A stretch of 13,188 nucleotides of DNA from Nanobdellota archaeon (GCA_018831025.1 JAHJRB010000073.1:1-13188), one strand, 5' to 3'; positions 5,749 to 12,627 are shown, counted from the stretch's first letter. A program made the numbers and translations. Notes: a model not told the origin generated them from the sequence alone.

Positions 5749-6546
5749 TTAACTATATTTTCTAACAATTTTTTTCATTTCTTCAACAAAGTTTTCAGCT
5801 TTTTCTTTTAAAGAATCAATTGTCTTTCCACTAACATTTTTAATATTTCCATGAGTTATATTATGTGCAACTGTATACATTTCTTTAAAATTCTCAGCAT
5901 AATTTCTATGTAATTTTTTACCAAAAACTTTTTTTAGCATATCATAAACATGTTCAGGGCTGGGCGGAGTATGCCCAGCACTCATTAAAGCAGCATGAGC
6001 AGCATCTACCATTCCCCAATAAAGTCCTTCAATCGCTCCAAGTATAGCATATCTACTCCTAGACAAATGCATTGGAGCTCTTTGCATTGCAATATAAATA
6101 GCCTCAGCAGTAGGTCTTATTTTTCCTCTTCTTAATAAAATTTTAAGAGGGCTAAAAAATCCGCCATGATCAACTAATGGAATTCCATATCTTAATATAT
6201 TAATAACAACAGGATCTCCTTCTTTCAATTCTTTCCAAAACGCGCTTAAAGTTACAGTATTAATATGAATTTCTTTTTTATACTTTTGTTTAGCTAATAA
6301 TAGTGCTAGACTCTCTCTATACCATGCAATTAACTCCTCATCCCAAAGAACCGTACAATCATCAACAATTATAATAACATCAATATCAGATTTTCTATAG
6401 GGACTTCTTTTAGCTACTGACCCAAAAAGAGCTATAGATTTTATAACTTCTTGAAATTTACTATAAGCCTTAACCGCAAAATCATAAGCTATATCATAAT
6501 CCTCTTCTAGAACTTTTTTCCTAGATTCCCTCTTTTTTTTACTCAT
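5749..6546 (-). CDS. MNT nucleotidyltransferase fused to a C-terminal HEPN-like helical domain
   Basis: 265 residues. Residues about 15-135 are a polymerase-beta-like nucleotidyltransferase with IALFGSVAKRSPYRKSDIDVI: Gly-Ser at 42-43 and acids D54 and D56. The possible third-strand residues (EIHINTVTL) lack a clear third carboxylate. Residues about 145-265 are all helical (AIYIAMQRAPMHLSRSRYAI, AIEGLYWGMVDAAHAALMSA) and fit a HEPN domain, but the RxxxxH ribonuclease motif is not seen, so RNase activity is doubtful. MNT-HEPN pairs and fusions are widespread in archaea as toxin-antitoxin or nucleotide-transfer systems; the target here is unknown. The gene follows the broken small membrane-protein gene by 33 bases on the same strand and may belong to its operon. 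The ATG lies just before a basic start (MSKKKRESRKK). Confidence 0.85.
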   Translation of the reverse strand: MSKKKRESRKKVLEEDYDIAYDFAVKAYSKFQEVIKSIALFGSVAKRSPYRKSDIDVIIIVDDCTVLWDEELIAWYRESLALLLAKQKYKKEIHINTVTLSAFWKELKEGDPVVINILRYGIPLVDHGGFFSPLKILLRRGKIRPTAEAIYIAMQRAPMHLSRSRYAILGAIEGLYWGMVDAAHAALMSAGHTPPSPEHVYDMLKKVFGKKLHRNYAENFKEMYTVAHNITHGNIKNVSGKTIDSLKEKAENFVEEMKKIVRKYS

Positions 6547-6579
6547 ATTAGAATATACAATAGATTATAATTTATTAAT

Positions 6580-6978
6580 TTATCCTTTTCTCTTTTCAAG
6601 CAATAATAATAAATTCAAGGCTAGAGTTGCAGTAACTAAAAAATAATAAATATAAAGATAAAACATTTCAAACCACTCAATGCCCCTTAGTGAACCACTC
6701 CCATCTAAAACCTAAAAAGGTTTTGAGGAATGAGCTTCCTAATTCACAGTCAGTTGCTCAAGAAGAGACTTATACCAACTCCAAAGGCTTGAAATCCGAC
6801 AGTTCCTGCCGTAATATAAGGAAAGGGAAGAATAATAATTATATAAAACTTTCGCTTTCATCTCCTATCTTGCGAAAGGAGACTTCACACTCAAGGAAGT
6901 TAAACTATAAAATCCCCATAAAACCCCTAAGACCAAGATAAAAAAATCTAAAAATATAACCGTTCTTTCTTTATTCAT
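6580..6978 (-). pseudogene. Small two-span membrane-protein gene split by an inserted element
   Basis: ATG at 6978 opens MNKERTVIFLDFFILVLGVL, one membrane segment, and as it stands runs into the inserted segment and stops at 6865 (37 residues). On the far side of that segment a second fragment reads RGIEWFEMFYLY and a long Leu/Tyr/Val-rich membrane span ending LEKRKG, with TAA at 6580-6582. If the segment 6690-6899 is removed, the two parts join in one frame across the junction GFYSLIRGIEWF. This gives a 62-residue protein with two membrane spans and charged ends, and no stop. The gene starts 2 bases after the stop of the 38-residue membrane protein upstream and ends 33 bases before the MNT-HEPN gene. 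The 37-residue truncated product could still be made. Confidence 0.55.
6690..6899 (-). mobile_element. Decayed non-autonomous IS200/IS605-type element with tnpB tail and omega-RNA-like right end
   Basis: About 210 bp, read on the minus strand. The right end carries GAAGCTCATTCC, a hairpin (AAAACCT at 6707-6713 pairing with AGGTTTT at 6718-6724 around an AAAA loop), then GGGAGTGGTTCAC ending at 6690. This layout closely resembles the 3' ends of IS605-group elements, where tnpB ends and its guide RNA is made. Just upstream, one minus frame reads RQELSDFKPLELV, stop, VSS, stop, ATDCELGSSF, like a TnpB C-terminus with in-frame stops. The presumed left end has a second inverted repeat (CTTTCGC 6849-6855, GCGAAAG 6872-6878) and follows TTTAA (6904-6900), a plausible target motif. 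No transposase gene remains. The boundaries are inferred from frame restoration of the host ORF; the left one is the less certain. Confidence 0.5.
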
Positions 6979-6980
6979 TT

Positions 6981-7097
6981 TCAAAGTATTCCTAAATAAC
7001 GCAACGTCAATAAAATAATAGATAAAACAGCTAATACACTCAAAATTATAGCTATGCCTACAAAAATCTTATCAGATAATTTTTCTTTTTTTGCCAT
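6981..7097 (-). CDS. 38-residue single-span membrane protein
   Basis: 38 codons from ATG 7097 to TGA 6981-6983: a lysine-rich start (MAKKEKLSDK), one strong membrane helix (IFVGIAIILSVLAVLSIILL) and a short tail TLRYLGIL. A TATA box at 7118-7127 about 25 bases upstream predicts a leaderless transcript starting at this ATG, which supports the start and shows it is not simply read through from the TIM-barrel gene. The next small membrane-protein gene begins 2 bases after its stop, so the pair forms an operon. Function unknown; by position it could be a partner of the split two-span protein or of the downstream MNT-HEPN protein. Confidence 0.6.
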   Translation of the reverse strand: MAKKEKLSDKIFVGIAIILSVLAVLSIILLTLRYLGIL

Positions 7098-7117
7098 TTT
7101 AAAAATATAAATATTCT

Positions 7118-7127
7118 ATTATATATT
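7118..7127 (-). promoter_or_regulatory. TATA box for the small membrane-protein operon
   Basis: AATATATAAT on the minus strand, centred about 25 bases before the ATG at 7097, which predicts a leaderless message. It lies immediately after the stop of the 664-residue gene. Confidence 0.55.
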
Positions 7128-7136
7128 AATTTTTCT

Positions 7137-9131
7137 TTATTCTTCTCCTAAAGCACCTTCTCCGCTACTAGCTAATCTTCCCCTTTCAGGACCTTTTCCT
7201 CCGCTTCCACCTAATGAAGCAGGAAGTTGACTAAAACCAGGAGCTCCATACAAATCAAAATACTTTTGTGGCATTATTTCCCCATAACCACCAAAATAAC
7301 CGCCTTGTTTATCCCATATATCTCCCCAGTAAGGACCCACATTTTCAGTATAAAGAGGACTTCCTAAATGAGAAAGCGCATATAAGTGAGGTACTTCTTT
7401 ATAATTAGCAACAAACTCCCCAGCTTCAACAATCCCCCTTATCTTTTCAAAGTCTCCTTTTTTTTGTGCATCTCTAATCTCATCTAACTGTTCTTTCATA
7501 TTTACTCCGCCTAATCCAGGGGGTAAATGACTATCTTCAAATCCAAAATTATCTGTTAAATGAATATGTTTTACAAAAGGAGCAATTTTTTCAGCTTCTT
7601 TTTTAATATCTTCATCACTATAACCGCTTTTCTTCAGCATGTAAATATGACCAACATCCCAGGTAACCCCAATTAATTTTTCAGCAGTTTTCTCCGCCTC
7701 ACTCTTACTTAATCCAAGTCCGCCATCTCTTTCTTTTTTAACCGCCCTTTCAACAAATTTATCTCTTGCTCCTTCAACAGTGCTCTTTAAAGTATCAGCC
7801 CTGGATAAAGCAAATTCAGGATAAACATTTTCTAGTAATATCAAAGGACTTTTTTTACCATATTTTTTAAAAGAATCAACAGCAGCCAAAGAAACACTTT
7901 CACTTACTTTCTCTTTAGAAAAATCATCAGCAGAAATCCATGTTTTGGGTGCGGGCATATCTTCAACAGCTCTTCTTATTATCTCTGTTTGATGATTATA
8001 CACATTTTCAAAATTGGATTTAGCTTTTTCAAATACATCTCTGGAAACATTTCCTTTATCAAATTCTCCAATAGTTTTAGCATATTCTTTTCTTGCTTTC
8101 TCAAATTCTTTCCCACCTTTTTCAAATTCTTTTTTATAACTTGGATAAGTTTTTTCCTTGTAAAGTCCATAATTAACCTCTTCCCCATCTTCATCTTTAT
8201 CTGGGTATTTCTCAAATCTCTCATACATAGTTTCTACAGAACTTCTCATATTTCTATAAGCCTCAGTCCTAAAATTTTCATTGCTCTTTAATTCTCTTTC
8301 AGCTAAATTTAATTTCTGTGCGCCTTCTTTTGTTAATATCCCTTCTTCTTTTTCTTTTAACAGATCAAGATAATCTAACTGACTTAACCTTGAATTTGTT
8401 TTTTGTTCATTCTCATCCATCATCTTCTGCCATTGTAATAATTGAAATTTTTCCCTATCCCAAGAATTCCTATTCAATGTCTCCATTTGGTCATTTACAG
8501 TAAAAGGTTCTGGTTTTTCTTTTCCAAATCTCATCCTTTCTTCATATCTTACAGGCTGCACTTCTCCTGTTTGTTGATTTATTAACATCATTTCAGTTCT
8601 AAGATCTTTTGTTACTTTTTTCCCATCAACTTCTTCTTCTATTTTCTTCCATTTCTGAGTTGGAAAACCGCCAGCATGTACAGTTATAGGAGTATTACCT
8701 TCAGGATCCATCATATGCGCTCTTTCAATAACGCTATTTAATTGTCTAATACTTCTCTCTTGTTGACTTGGGTCCCATCCTTGTTGAGTAAACCCAGCTA
8801 AATCTAAATCCTGAATAGGTGCGTGTAATGAAGCTTCTGATCCAGTTAATTTATTTAATCTTTTTATCTCTGTAAAATGTTCCTTAGGAACCTGATCCAT
8901 TAATCTTTGATTCATAGCTCCAAGTTCAACAGCTTTTAATCCTTGATTTAACCTTGAATTAAGTTCGCCGATTTGATTAGCTACCTGCGGACTAGTTGTC
9001 GCTCCAATCTTGCCAGCAGAAAAATAATATTTAGAATCCATACTGCTATCATAATCATCTCTAATTCCAGATTCAGTTAATTTCTTGGCCTCTTTTTGCC
9101 ATCTTTCCATCTCTTCATCAAATTCAGTCAT
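7137..9131 (-). CDS. Xylose-isomerase-like TIM-barrel protein with a large helical insertion
   Basis: 664 residues. The start and the C-terminal half match the sugar phosphate isomerase/epimerase and AP endonuclease 2 superfamily (metal-dependent TIM barrel). Candidate metal ligands are all present: H103 in SLHAPIQDLD, H152 in ITVHAGGF, E434 in ILLENVYPEF, D492 and H495 in VTWDVGHIY, H524 and D527 in KHIHLTDNFG, H535 in DSHLPPGLGG, and an acid in IVEAGEF near 569-572. Between H152 and E434 lie about 250 residues of charged helix (about 165-415) not found in ordinary members, and after about 575 comes an aromatic then Gly-rich tail (GGSGGKGPERG). The substrate is unknown: sugar isomerisation or DNA repair are both possible, and the intact ligands argue for an active enzyme. 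The ATG overlaps the stop of the upstream 197-residue gene by 4 bases (ATGA), so the two are coupled. Confidence 0.8.
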   Translation of the reverse strand: MTEFDEEMERWQKEAKKLTESGIRDDYDSSMDSKYYFSAGKIGATTSPQVANQIGELNSRLNQGLKAVELGAMNQRLMDQVPKEHFTEIKRLNKLTGSEASLHAPIQDLDLAGFTQQGWDPSQQERSIRQLNSVIERAHMMDPEGNTPITVHAGGFPTQKWKKIEEEVDGKKVTKDLRTEMMLINQQTGEVQPVRYEERMRFGKEKPEPFTVNDQMETLNRNSWDREKFQLLQWQKMMDENEQKTNSRLSQLDYLDLLKEKEEGILTKEGAQKLNLAERELKSNENFRTEAYRNMRSSVETMYERFEKYPDKDEDGEEVNYGLYKEKTYPSYKKEFEKGGKEFEKARKEYAKTIGEFDKGNVSRDVFEKAKSNFENVYNHQTEIIRRAVEDMPAPKTWISADDFSKEKVSESVSLAAVDSFKKYGKKSPLILLENVYPEFALSRADTLKSTVEGARDKFVERAVKKERDGGLGLSKSEAEKTAEKLIGVTWDVGHIYMLKKSGYSDEDIKKEAEKIAPFVKHIHLTDNFGFEDSHLPPGLGGVNMKEQLDEIRDAQKKGDFEKIRGIVEAGEFVANYKEVPHLYALSHLGSPLYTENVGPYWGDIWDKQGGYFGGYGEIMPQKYFDLYGAPGFSQLPASLGGSGGKGPERGRLASSGEGALGEE

Positions 9132-9721
9132 ACATAATCACCTAATCTTTTTTTCTTTCTAGCTTGTCTTTCTTCATGTGTTAAAACTTCTTCAAATTCT
9201 GAAGCCTGAACAAAACCTTCTGTTTTTGGGGTTTCTCTATATTTTGAATCATCATTATATTTATCTTCACCTTTGTTCATATCATACTGTCCAAGTTTTC
9301 TATCTATTAAACCTTTTGTCTCTGCAGTTGTTAAATGTCCTTCGGCAGATACTAAATGGCTCTCTTCTAATTGTTTGAGAATACTTCCTGTTTTATAACT
9401 TTTTCCTCCAACCTTACCGCCATAATCTTCACTTTGTTTTGCTCCAACAACTAAATCTGGTCTTACTCCAACTCTGGTAGCTTCCATATCATCTTCAATA
9501 ACTTCTATAGTAGCTAATCCAGGCTCTCTCCTTTCTAATCTAACAGGACTAGCCCTTACCGTAGCTTCTAACTTACTCTCCCCCCTTGTATCCCTTTTTT
9601 CTAATATTTCTTTAATTAATTTTTTTAATTTCTCATCTTTAGTTTTTTTAAGAAGCTCTTCTAAAAACTTTCTAGGATCTTTAGCTTTTTTCAATTCTTC
9701 CTTTAATTTGTTTAAATCCAT
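9128..9721 (-). CDS. Unknown 197-residue protein coupled to the TIM-barrel gene
   Basis: 197 residues, soluble and highly charged. Residues 1-45 form a lysine/glutamate-rich amphipathic helix (MDLNKLKEELKKAKDPRKFL). A short strand-like region follows (GLATIEVIEDD), then a Gly/Lys-rich linker and a helical segment (SILKQLEESHLVSAEGHL). The tail is basic: ERQARKKKRLGDYV. No catalytic or metal motif is seen and I do not recognise the family. Its TGA stop overlaps the ATG of the TIM-barrel gene (ATGA), which usually points to a shared complex or pathway. The TATA box lies about 26 bases from the ATG, so the transcript is probably leaderless. An accessory or scaffold subunit of the TIM-barrel protein is the simplest guess. 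Confidence 0.8.
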   Translation of the reverse strand: MDLNKLKEELKKAKDPRKFLEELLKKTKDEKLKKLIKEILEKRDTRGESKLEATVRASPVRLERREPGLATIEVIEDDMEATRVGVRPDLVVGAKQSEDYGGKVGGKSYKTGSILKQLEESHLVSAEGHLTTAETKGLIDRKLGQYDMNKGEDKYNDDSKYRETPKTEGFVQASEFEEVLTHEERQARKKKRLGDYV

Positions 9722-9740
9722 ACAATAAAATAAGAATTCT

Positions 9741-9752
9741 ATTTATTTATAT
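9741..9752 (-). promoter_or_regulatory. TATA box for the 9721-7137 gene pair
   Basis: ATATAAATAAAT on the minus strand, centred about 26 bases before the ATG at 9721, consistent with a leaderless transcript. Confidence 0.6.
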
Positions 9753-9761
9753 TTTTGGGTA

Positions 9762-10238
9762 TTAATTTCCCCAACCATATCTGCAATGCTCGAACCTACT
9801 TCTTCTAAAAGGATTTCTTCCATTTGCTAACGCATTATCAATACTAACATTTACAGCCTCAGCCCTTTCTCTTAAATCTTCAGCTACTCTTGTAATAATT
9901 TTATTTCTACTTTTCCTTCCATTTCTCCATCTTCTTTCAGTATGCCAGTCTATTTTAGGAACTGTTTGAGTTTCAGTATTATTTCTCTTTTGGTACCTTA
10001 AAGTTTCTCCTTCCTCAAAATAAAATATTCCTTGTCCTTCATATCTTTCTAATAATTCCTCTATATGACCATCCCACACATCTTTCTCATCTCCTAAACG
10101 ATCCTGAAGAAATTGTGCAAATCCTATAGCACTAATAGATGAATATCCAGATGGCAATCCAGGCCTATAACAGGACCTACATCCTCTAGTCCCTTCTCTT
10201 CTTTCTTTTCTCGTAACTGCTTTATATGTCCTTGACAT
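9762..10238 (-). CDS. Arg-rich protein of unknown function with CxxC pair
   Basis: 158 residues, very rich in Arg and basic overall. Near the N-terminus is GCRSCYRPG (Cys20 and Cys23), and the C-terminus ends with RFEHCRYGWGN (His151, Cys152). Together these could form a CxxC...HC metal site, though they are far apart in sequence. The centre is helical (AIGFAQFLQDRLGDEKDVWD) with a basic patch (ERRWRNGRKSRNKIITR) that could bind nucleic acid. I do not recognise the family. The gene has its own TATA box at 10263-10270, inside the 3' end of the upstream 539-residue gene, so it can be expressed separately. It has no good Shine-Dalgarno, which fits leaderless expression. Confidence 0.7.
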   Translation of the reverse strand: MSRTYKAVTRKERREGTRGCRSCYRPGLPSGYSSISAIGFAQFLQDRLGDEKDVWDGHIEELLERYEGQGIFYFEEGETLRYQKRNNTETQTVPKIDWHTERRWRNGRKSRNKIITRVAEDLRERAEAVNVSIDNALANGRNPFRRSRFEHCRYGWGN

Positions 10239-10262
10239 TCTAATTTTTTAAGAAATTTACCC

Positions 10263-10270
10263 TATATAAA
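10263..10270 (-). promoter_or_regulatory. TATA box for the 158-residue gene
   Basis: TTTATATA (preceded by AAGA) on the minus strand, about 28 bases before the ATG at 10238. It partly lies between and partly at the very end of the flanking gene. Confidence 0.5.
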
Positions 10271-10272
10271 TC

Positions 10273-11892
10273 TTACTCTGTATACATCCCATGGGCTTTC
10301 TTGTATACATTATAGATTAAATAAGAAGCTCCGACAGCATCCTTCAAAGCTTTTCCTCTATCATCTGGTTTTTTCTCACCTTTAAGTAATTTAAAAATAT
10401 TAGGAAAATCTTTTACACTATCATAAAGTGCACTGAATGGACCTTGTGTTTTATCAAATTTTTTTATTGAAACATTTCCTTTTTTAATATCTTTTTTTAA
10501 TTCTTCAATTTCCTTCATTGTTTCTCTCTGTATTCCTTTATTTTTTGTTCTTTTTACTAATGCCTGTAAAAACCCTAATTTCTCTCTAGGATCTTTAAAC
10601 TCTTCATCTTCACCTTCTATATACGGCTTAATACTCTCCTCAATTTCTTGAATCATTTCTTCGTTTATATTAGCCATTTTTAAAGCCTCATGAAATTCAT
10701 AGTTCTCTACTTCTTTTTTCTCATCTTCATTTAAAGCAAAAGCCCTAAACTGCATATCTACCTTCCCTCCTTGTGTATAATGCAATCCAGACTGTGTTTG
10801 TTTCATCGTATGCGGTATAGTTCTAAAATCAAAGCTTATTTCAACACAAGAAAAGAACTTTCCGCTTTTTTTAGTGCCTAATAAACTAGTTTGCACTTGT
10901 AATGTATTAAATGTACTTACCAAATCCGGACCTTTTATCCCTTGCTCCAATCTTTGAGCAGCTTGAAAATAAGGCTTTGCCCATTGTGCATATAACTTTA
11001 AACTCTCTACTTGGGATTTTAAATAACTTCTCTCAATCCTATATCTTCTTTCAATTTCCTTCCCGCTTAATTTCTCCCAAGTTAAATAATCAGCAACCCT
11101 AGGAGCTAAAATTCTTTTTACTCTTTCATTCAAATCCATCCCGCTGTTTTTATCCCCTTCTTTATATGGCTTAATAACCTCTTCAGGAGTATCAGCTGCC
11201 ATAAAAGCATCTCTTAAAGTAACAAACTGCAATTGCTGGGAAAGCATATTAAGACTAGCTCTGCCCCTTTGTATATCCACTTTGTCCATCCAAAATTGTT
11301 TAAGGGCTAATCTGGCATTTTTCTTTTCTTCATCATTTCCATTTTTTAAATCTTTATACAACTCTAATCTTTGATCAAATTCTTTTAAATCATATAATAT
11401 GTTAAGAACTGACCTAGTAACAGCATTTATTGTAGTTAATAATTTCATTGCCCTATCCTGCATTATACTTGCCCTAGTTCCCATATCCCCAAAAAATCCG
11501 CTACCAACACTAGCTTCAAATTTGTCCATTGTTTTACTTACTTCTAATCCAGTTCCCCAGTAAGTATCTCTCATATAATCAAGAATCCAATAATATATTG
11601 GCTCTAAACTCTCTGTAAAGGAATCATAAATAAGTCTATAACCGCTATAATCCATAATCTGCGCTATATTTTTCATTTCAGGACCAAAAGTTCCAACTTG
11701 TCCTGTACCATACCTATACCCCATAGTAGCCATTCCTTCAGATTTAGAAACCCCCTTAAATTGCTCTTTAGGAAGCGTAGCTTTTAAAGCACTTTCAACT
11801 TTACTCTTCATCTCTTTCTCTGGTAAGTCTTTAAACTTCTTTTCATAATATTTTTCTAGTGCTTTTTTGACAGTGCTTTCAACAACAACCAT
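10273..11892 (-). CDS. Large helical protein of unknown function (539 residues)
   Basis: 539 residues from ATG 11892. The frame extends to a TTG at 11910, but ATG 11892 is preferred because GAGGG lies about 7 bases before it. The protein is soluble, charged and mostly helical. Notable parts: an aromatic stretch with SGYRLIYDSFTESLEPIYYW; then SVGSGFFGDMGTRASIMQDR; a long coiled-coil-like middle (LYDLKEFDQRLELYKDLKN); a strand-rich region with FFSCVEISFDFRTIPHTMKQ; and an acidic helical C-terminal third (EIEELKKDIKKGNVSIKKF). No known catalytic motif is seen and the family is not recognised. The strand-rich insert in a mostly helical protein hints at a structural or scaffold protein. The gene heads the minus-strand cluster and shares a divergent promoter with the gene at 11969. 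Confidence 0.8.
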   Translation of the reverse strand: MVVVESTVKKALEKYYEKKFKDLPEKEMKSKVESALKATLPKEQFKGVSKSEGMATMGYRYGTGQVGTFGPEMKNIAQIMDYSGYRLIYDSFTESLEPIYYWILDYMRDTYWGTGLEVSKTMDKFEASVGSGFFGDMGTRASIMQDRAMKLLTTINAVTRSVLNILYDLKEFDQRLELYKDLKNGNDEEKKNARLALKQFWMDKVDIQRGRASLNMLSQQLQFVTLRDAFMAADTPEEVIKPYKEGDKNSGMDLNERVKRILAPRVADYLTWEKLSGKEIERRYRIERSYLKSQVESLKLYAQWAKPYFQAAQRLEQGIKGPDLVSTFNTLQVQTSLLGTKKSGKFFSCVEISFDFRTIPHTMKQTQSGLHYTQGGKVDMQFRAFALNEDEKKEVENYEFHEALKMANINEEMIQEIEESIKPYIEGEDEEFKDPREKLGFLQALVKRTKNKGIQRETMKEIEELKKDIKKGNVSIKKFDKTQGPFSALYDSVKDFPNIFKLLKGEKKPDDRGKALKDAVGASYLIYNVYKKAHGMYTE

Positions 11893-11928
11893 ATATTTCC
11901 CTCTATACAAAAATAAAACATTCCCATC

Positions 11929-11946
11929 TATAAAAAACTTTTTATA
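11929..11946. promoter_or_regulatory. Symmetric divergent promoter (back-to-back TATA boxes)
   Basis: TATAAAAA (11929-11936), a 2-bp spacer, then TTTTTATA (11939-11946): one dyad offers a TATA box to each strand. The plus box predicts a start near 11959, just before the ATG at 11969. The minus box predicts a start near 11916, giving a leader of about 24 bases with a Shine-Dalgarno before ATG 11892. TBP bound for one direction would exclude the other (inference). Confidence 0.55.
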
Positions 11947-11968
11947 CTAAACCTTCTTTCAACTACTT

Positions 11969-12259
11969 ATGGGTATTATTAGTAAATTATTTTTCTGGAA
12001 AAAAAAGAAGTTTCCTGAGTTGCCTGAAGAAGAGTTATTACCACATGAACTCCCCCCAATAGAGCCGCAAAGAGACAGATTTTCTTTACCAGAGCAACCA
12101 AGATTTGAAGAACAAAGATATCCTCCTCCACAACAACAAAATAATCAATTTGAAGTTATCTCAGCTAAATTAGACGTTTTAAACGCAAAATTAGAAGTTT
12201 TAAATGAAAAAGTAAATAATATAGAAAAAAACTTACAGGATGCTAAAGTAAGATGGTAA
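11969..12259 (+). CDS. Pro/Gln-rich protein with C-terminal coiled coil
   Basis: 96 residues in three parts. A short hydrophobic-basic start (MGIISKLFFWKKKK) may be a membrane-association helix. A Pro/Glu/Gln-rich linker follows (LPPIEPQRDRFSLPEQPRFE and PPPQQQNNQ). A C-terminal coiled coil has clear heptads (KLDVLNAKLEVLNEKVNNI). Similar layouts seem, from memory, common in DPANN genomes, with unknown role. The ATG is about 10 bases after the predicted transcription start. Its stop (TAA 12257-12259) overlaps the lspA start by 7 bases, so translation is probably coupled. The combination suggests a membrane-proximal oligomer, but no enzyme function is indicated. Confidence 0.75.
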   Translation: MGIISKLFFWKKKKFPELPEEELLPHELPPIEPQRDRFSLPEQPRFEEQRYPPPQQQNNQFEVISAKLDVLNAKLEVLNEKVNNIEKNLQDAKVRW

Positions 12260-12627
12260 ACAAAGTTTTTTCAATTGCATTAGCAGTTTTTGTTATTGAT
12301 AGAATATTAAAGATTATTTTCTTTAATGCATCAAAAATAAATTCAGGTGCAGCATTTAATATATTGCCAGGACAAAATTGGTTATTTATCCTAGTAGCAA
12401 TTATAGTAGTAGTCTTTATTATCAACCACAGAAATTTGGCAAATTACCAAATAGGAATGGGGTTATTAATGGGTGGAACTCTAGGAAACTTAATTGACAG
12501 ATTTTTTTACAGTGGAGTTGTAGATTTTATCTCAATTTCAATAATCCCCACATTTAACATAGCAGATTTAGCAAATGTTATAGGAGCGTTATTAATTATC
12601 TGTAGAATGTATAAAAAGTGCCCTTAA
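12253..12627 (+). CDS. lspA: Lipoprotein signal peptidase (signal peptidase II)
   Basis: 124 residues, an integral membrane aspartyl protease that cleaves signal peptides of lipidated prolipoproteins at the membrane. The family boxes are all visible: VIDRILK (D16, K20), NSGAAF (30-35), MGGTLGNLIDRF (residues 73-84), VVDFI with catalytic Asp91, and FNIADLANVIGA with catalytic Asp105. Hydrophobic segments fit four membrane spans. It is shorter than the usual 150-170 residues, mainly because of short loops and a trimmed N-terminus. Signal peptidase II is a bacterial enzyme and is rare in archaea, so acquisition by transfer is likely. No lipobox protein and no lgt are in the window. It overlaps the upstream coiled-coil gene by 7 bases and the convergent methyltransferase stop by 4 bases. 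Confidence 0.92.
   Translation: MVNKVFSIALAVFVIDRILKIIFFNASKINSGAAFNILPGQNWLFILVAIIVVVFIINHRNLANYQIGMGLLMGGTLGNLIDRFFYSGVVDFISISIIPTFNIADLANVIGALLIICRMYKKCP

Noticed and set aside
6690..6899. Group I intron, RNase P RNA or SRP RNA as an explanation for the structured 210-bp segment
   Set aside because: None of the conserved core sequences I know for these RNAs was seen, whereas the TTCAC end, hairpin and TnpB-tail reading fit an IS605-type end.
6690..6941. An 83-codon plus-strand ORF starting at a non-ATG codon
   Set aside because: It has no promoter, Shine-Dalgarno or protein-like composition and is antisense to the split membrane-protein gene and the IS605-like element, which explain the region better.
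7979..8503. Several ORFs in other frames across the helical insertion of the 664-residue gene
   Set aside because: Low-complexity Phe/Leu/Lys-rich readings of Lys/Glu-rich codons; the sense frame is continuous and continues into a recognisable fold.
10911..11102. Plus-strand ORF opposite the 539-residue gene
   Set aside because: Antisense shadow without start signals.
11893..11910. TTG start extending the 539-residue protein by 6 residues
   Set aside because: The extension covers the Shine-Dalgarno GAGGG of the ATG at 11892, which is the better start.
12243..12425. Minus-strand ORF opposite lspA
   Set aside because: Covers the region where LspA motifs are clear on the plus strand; no start signals.
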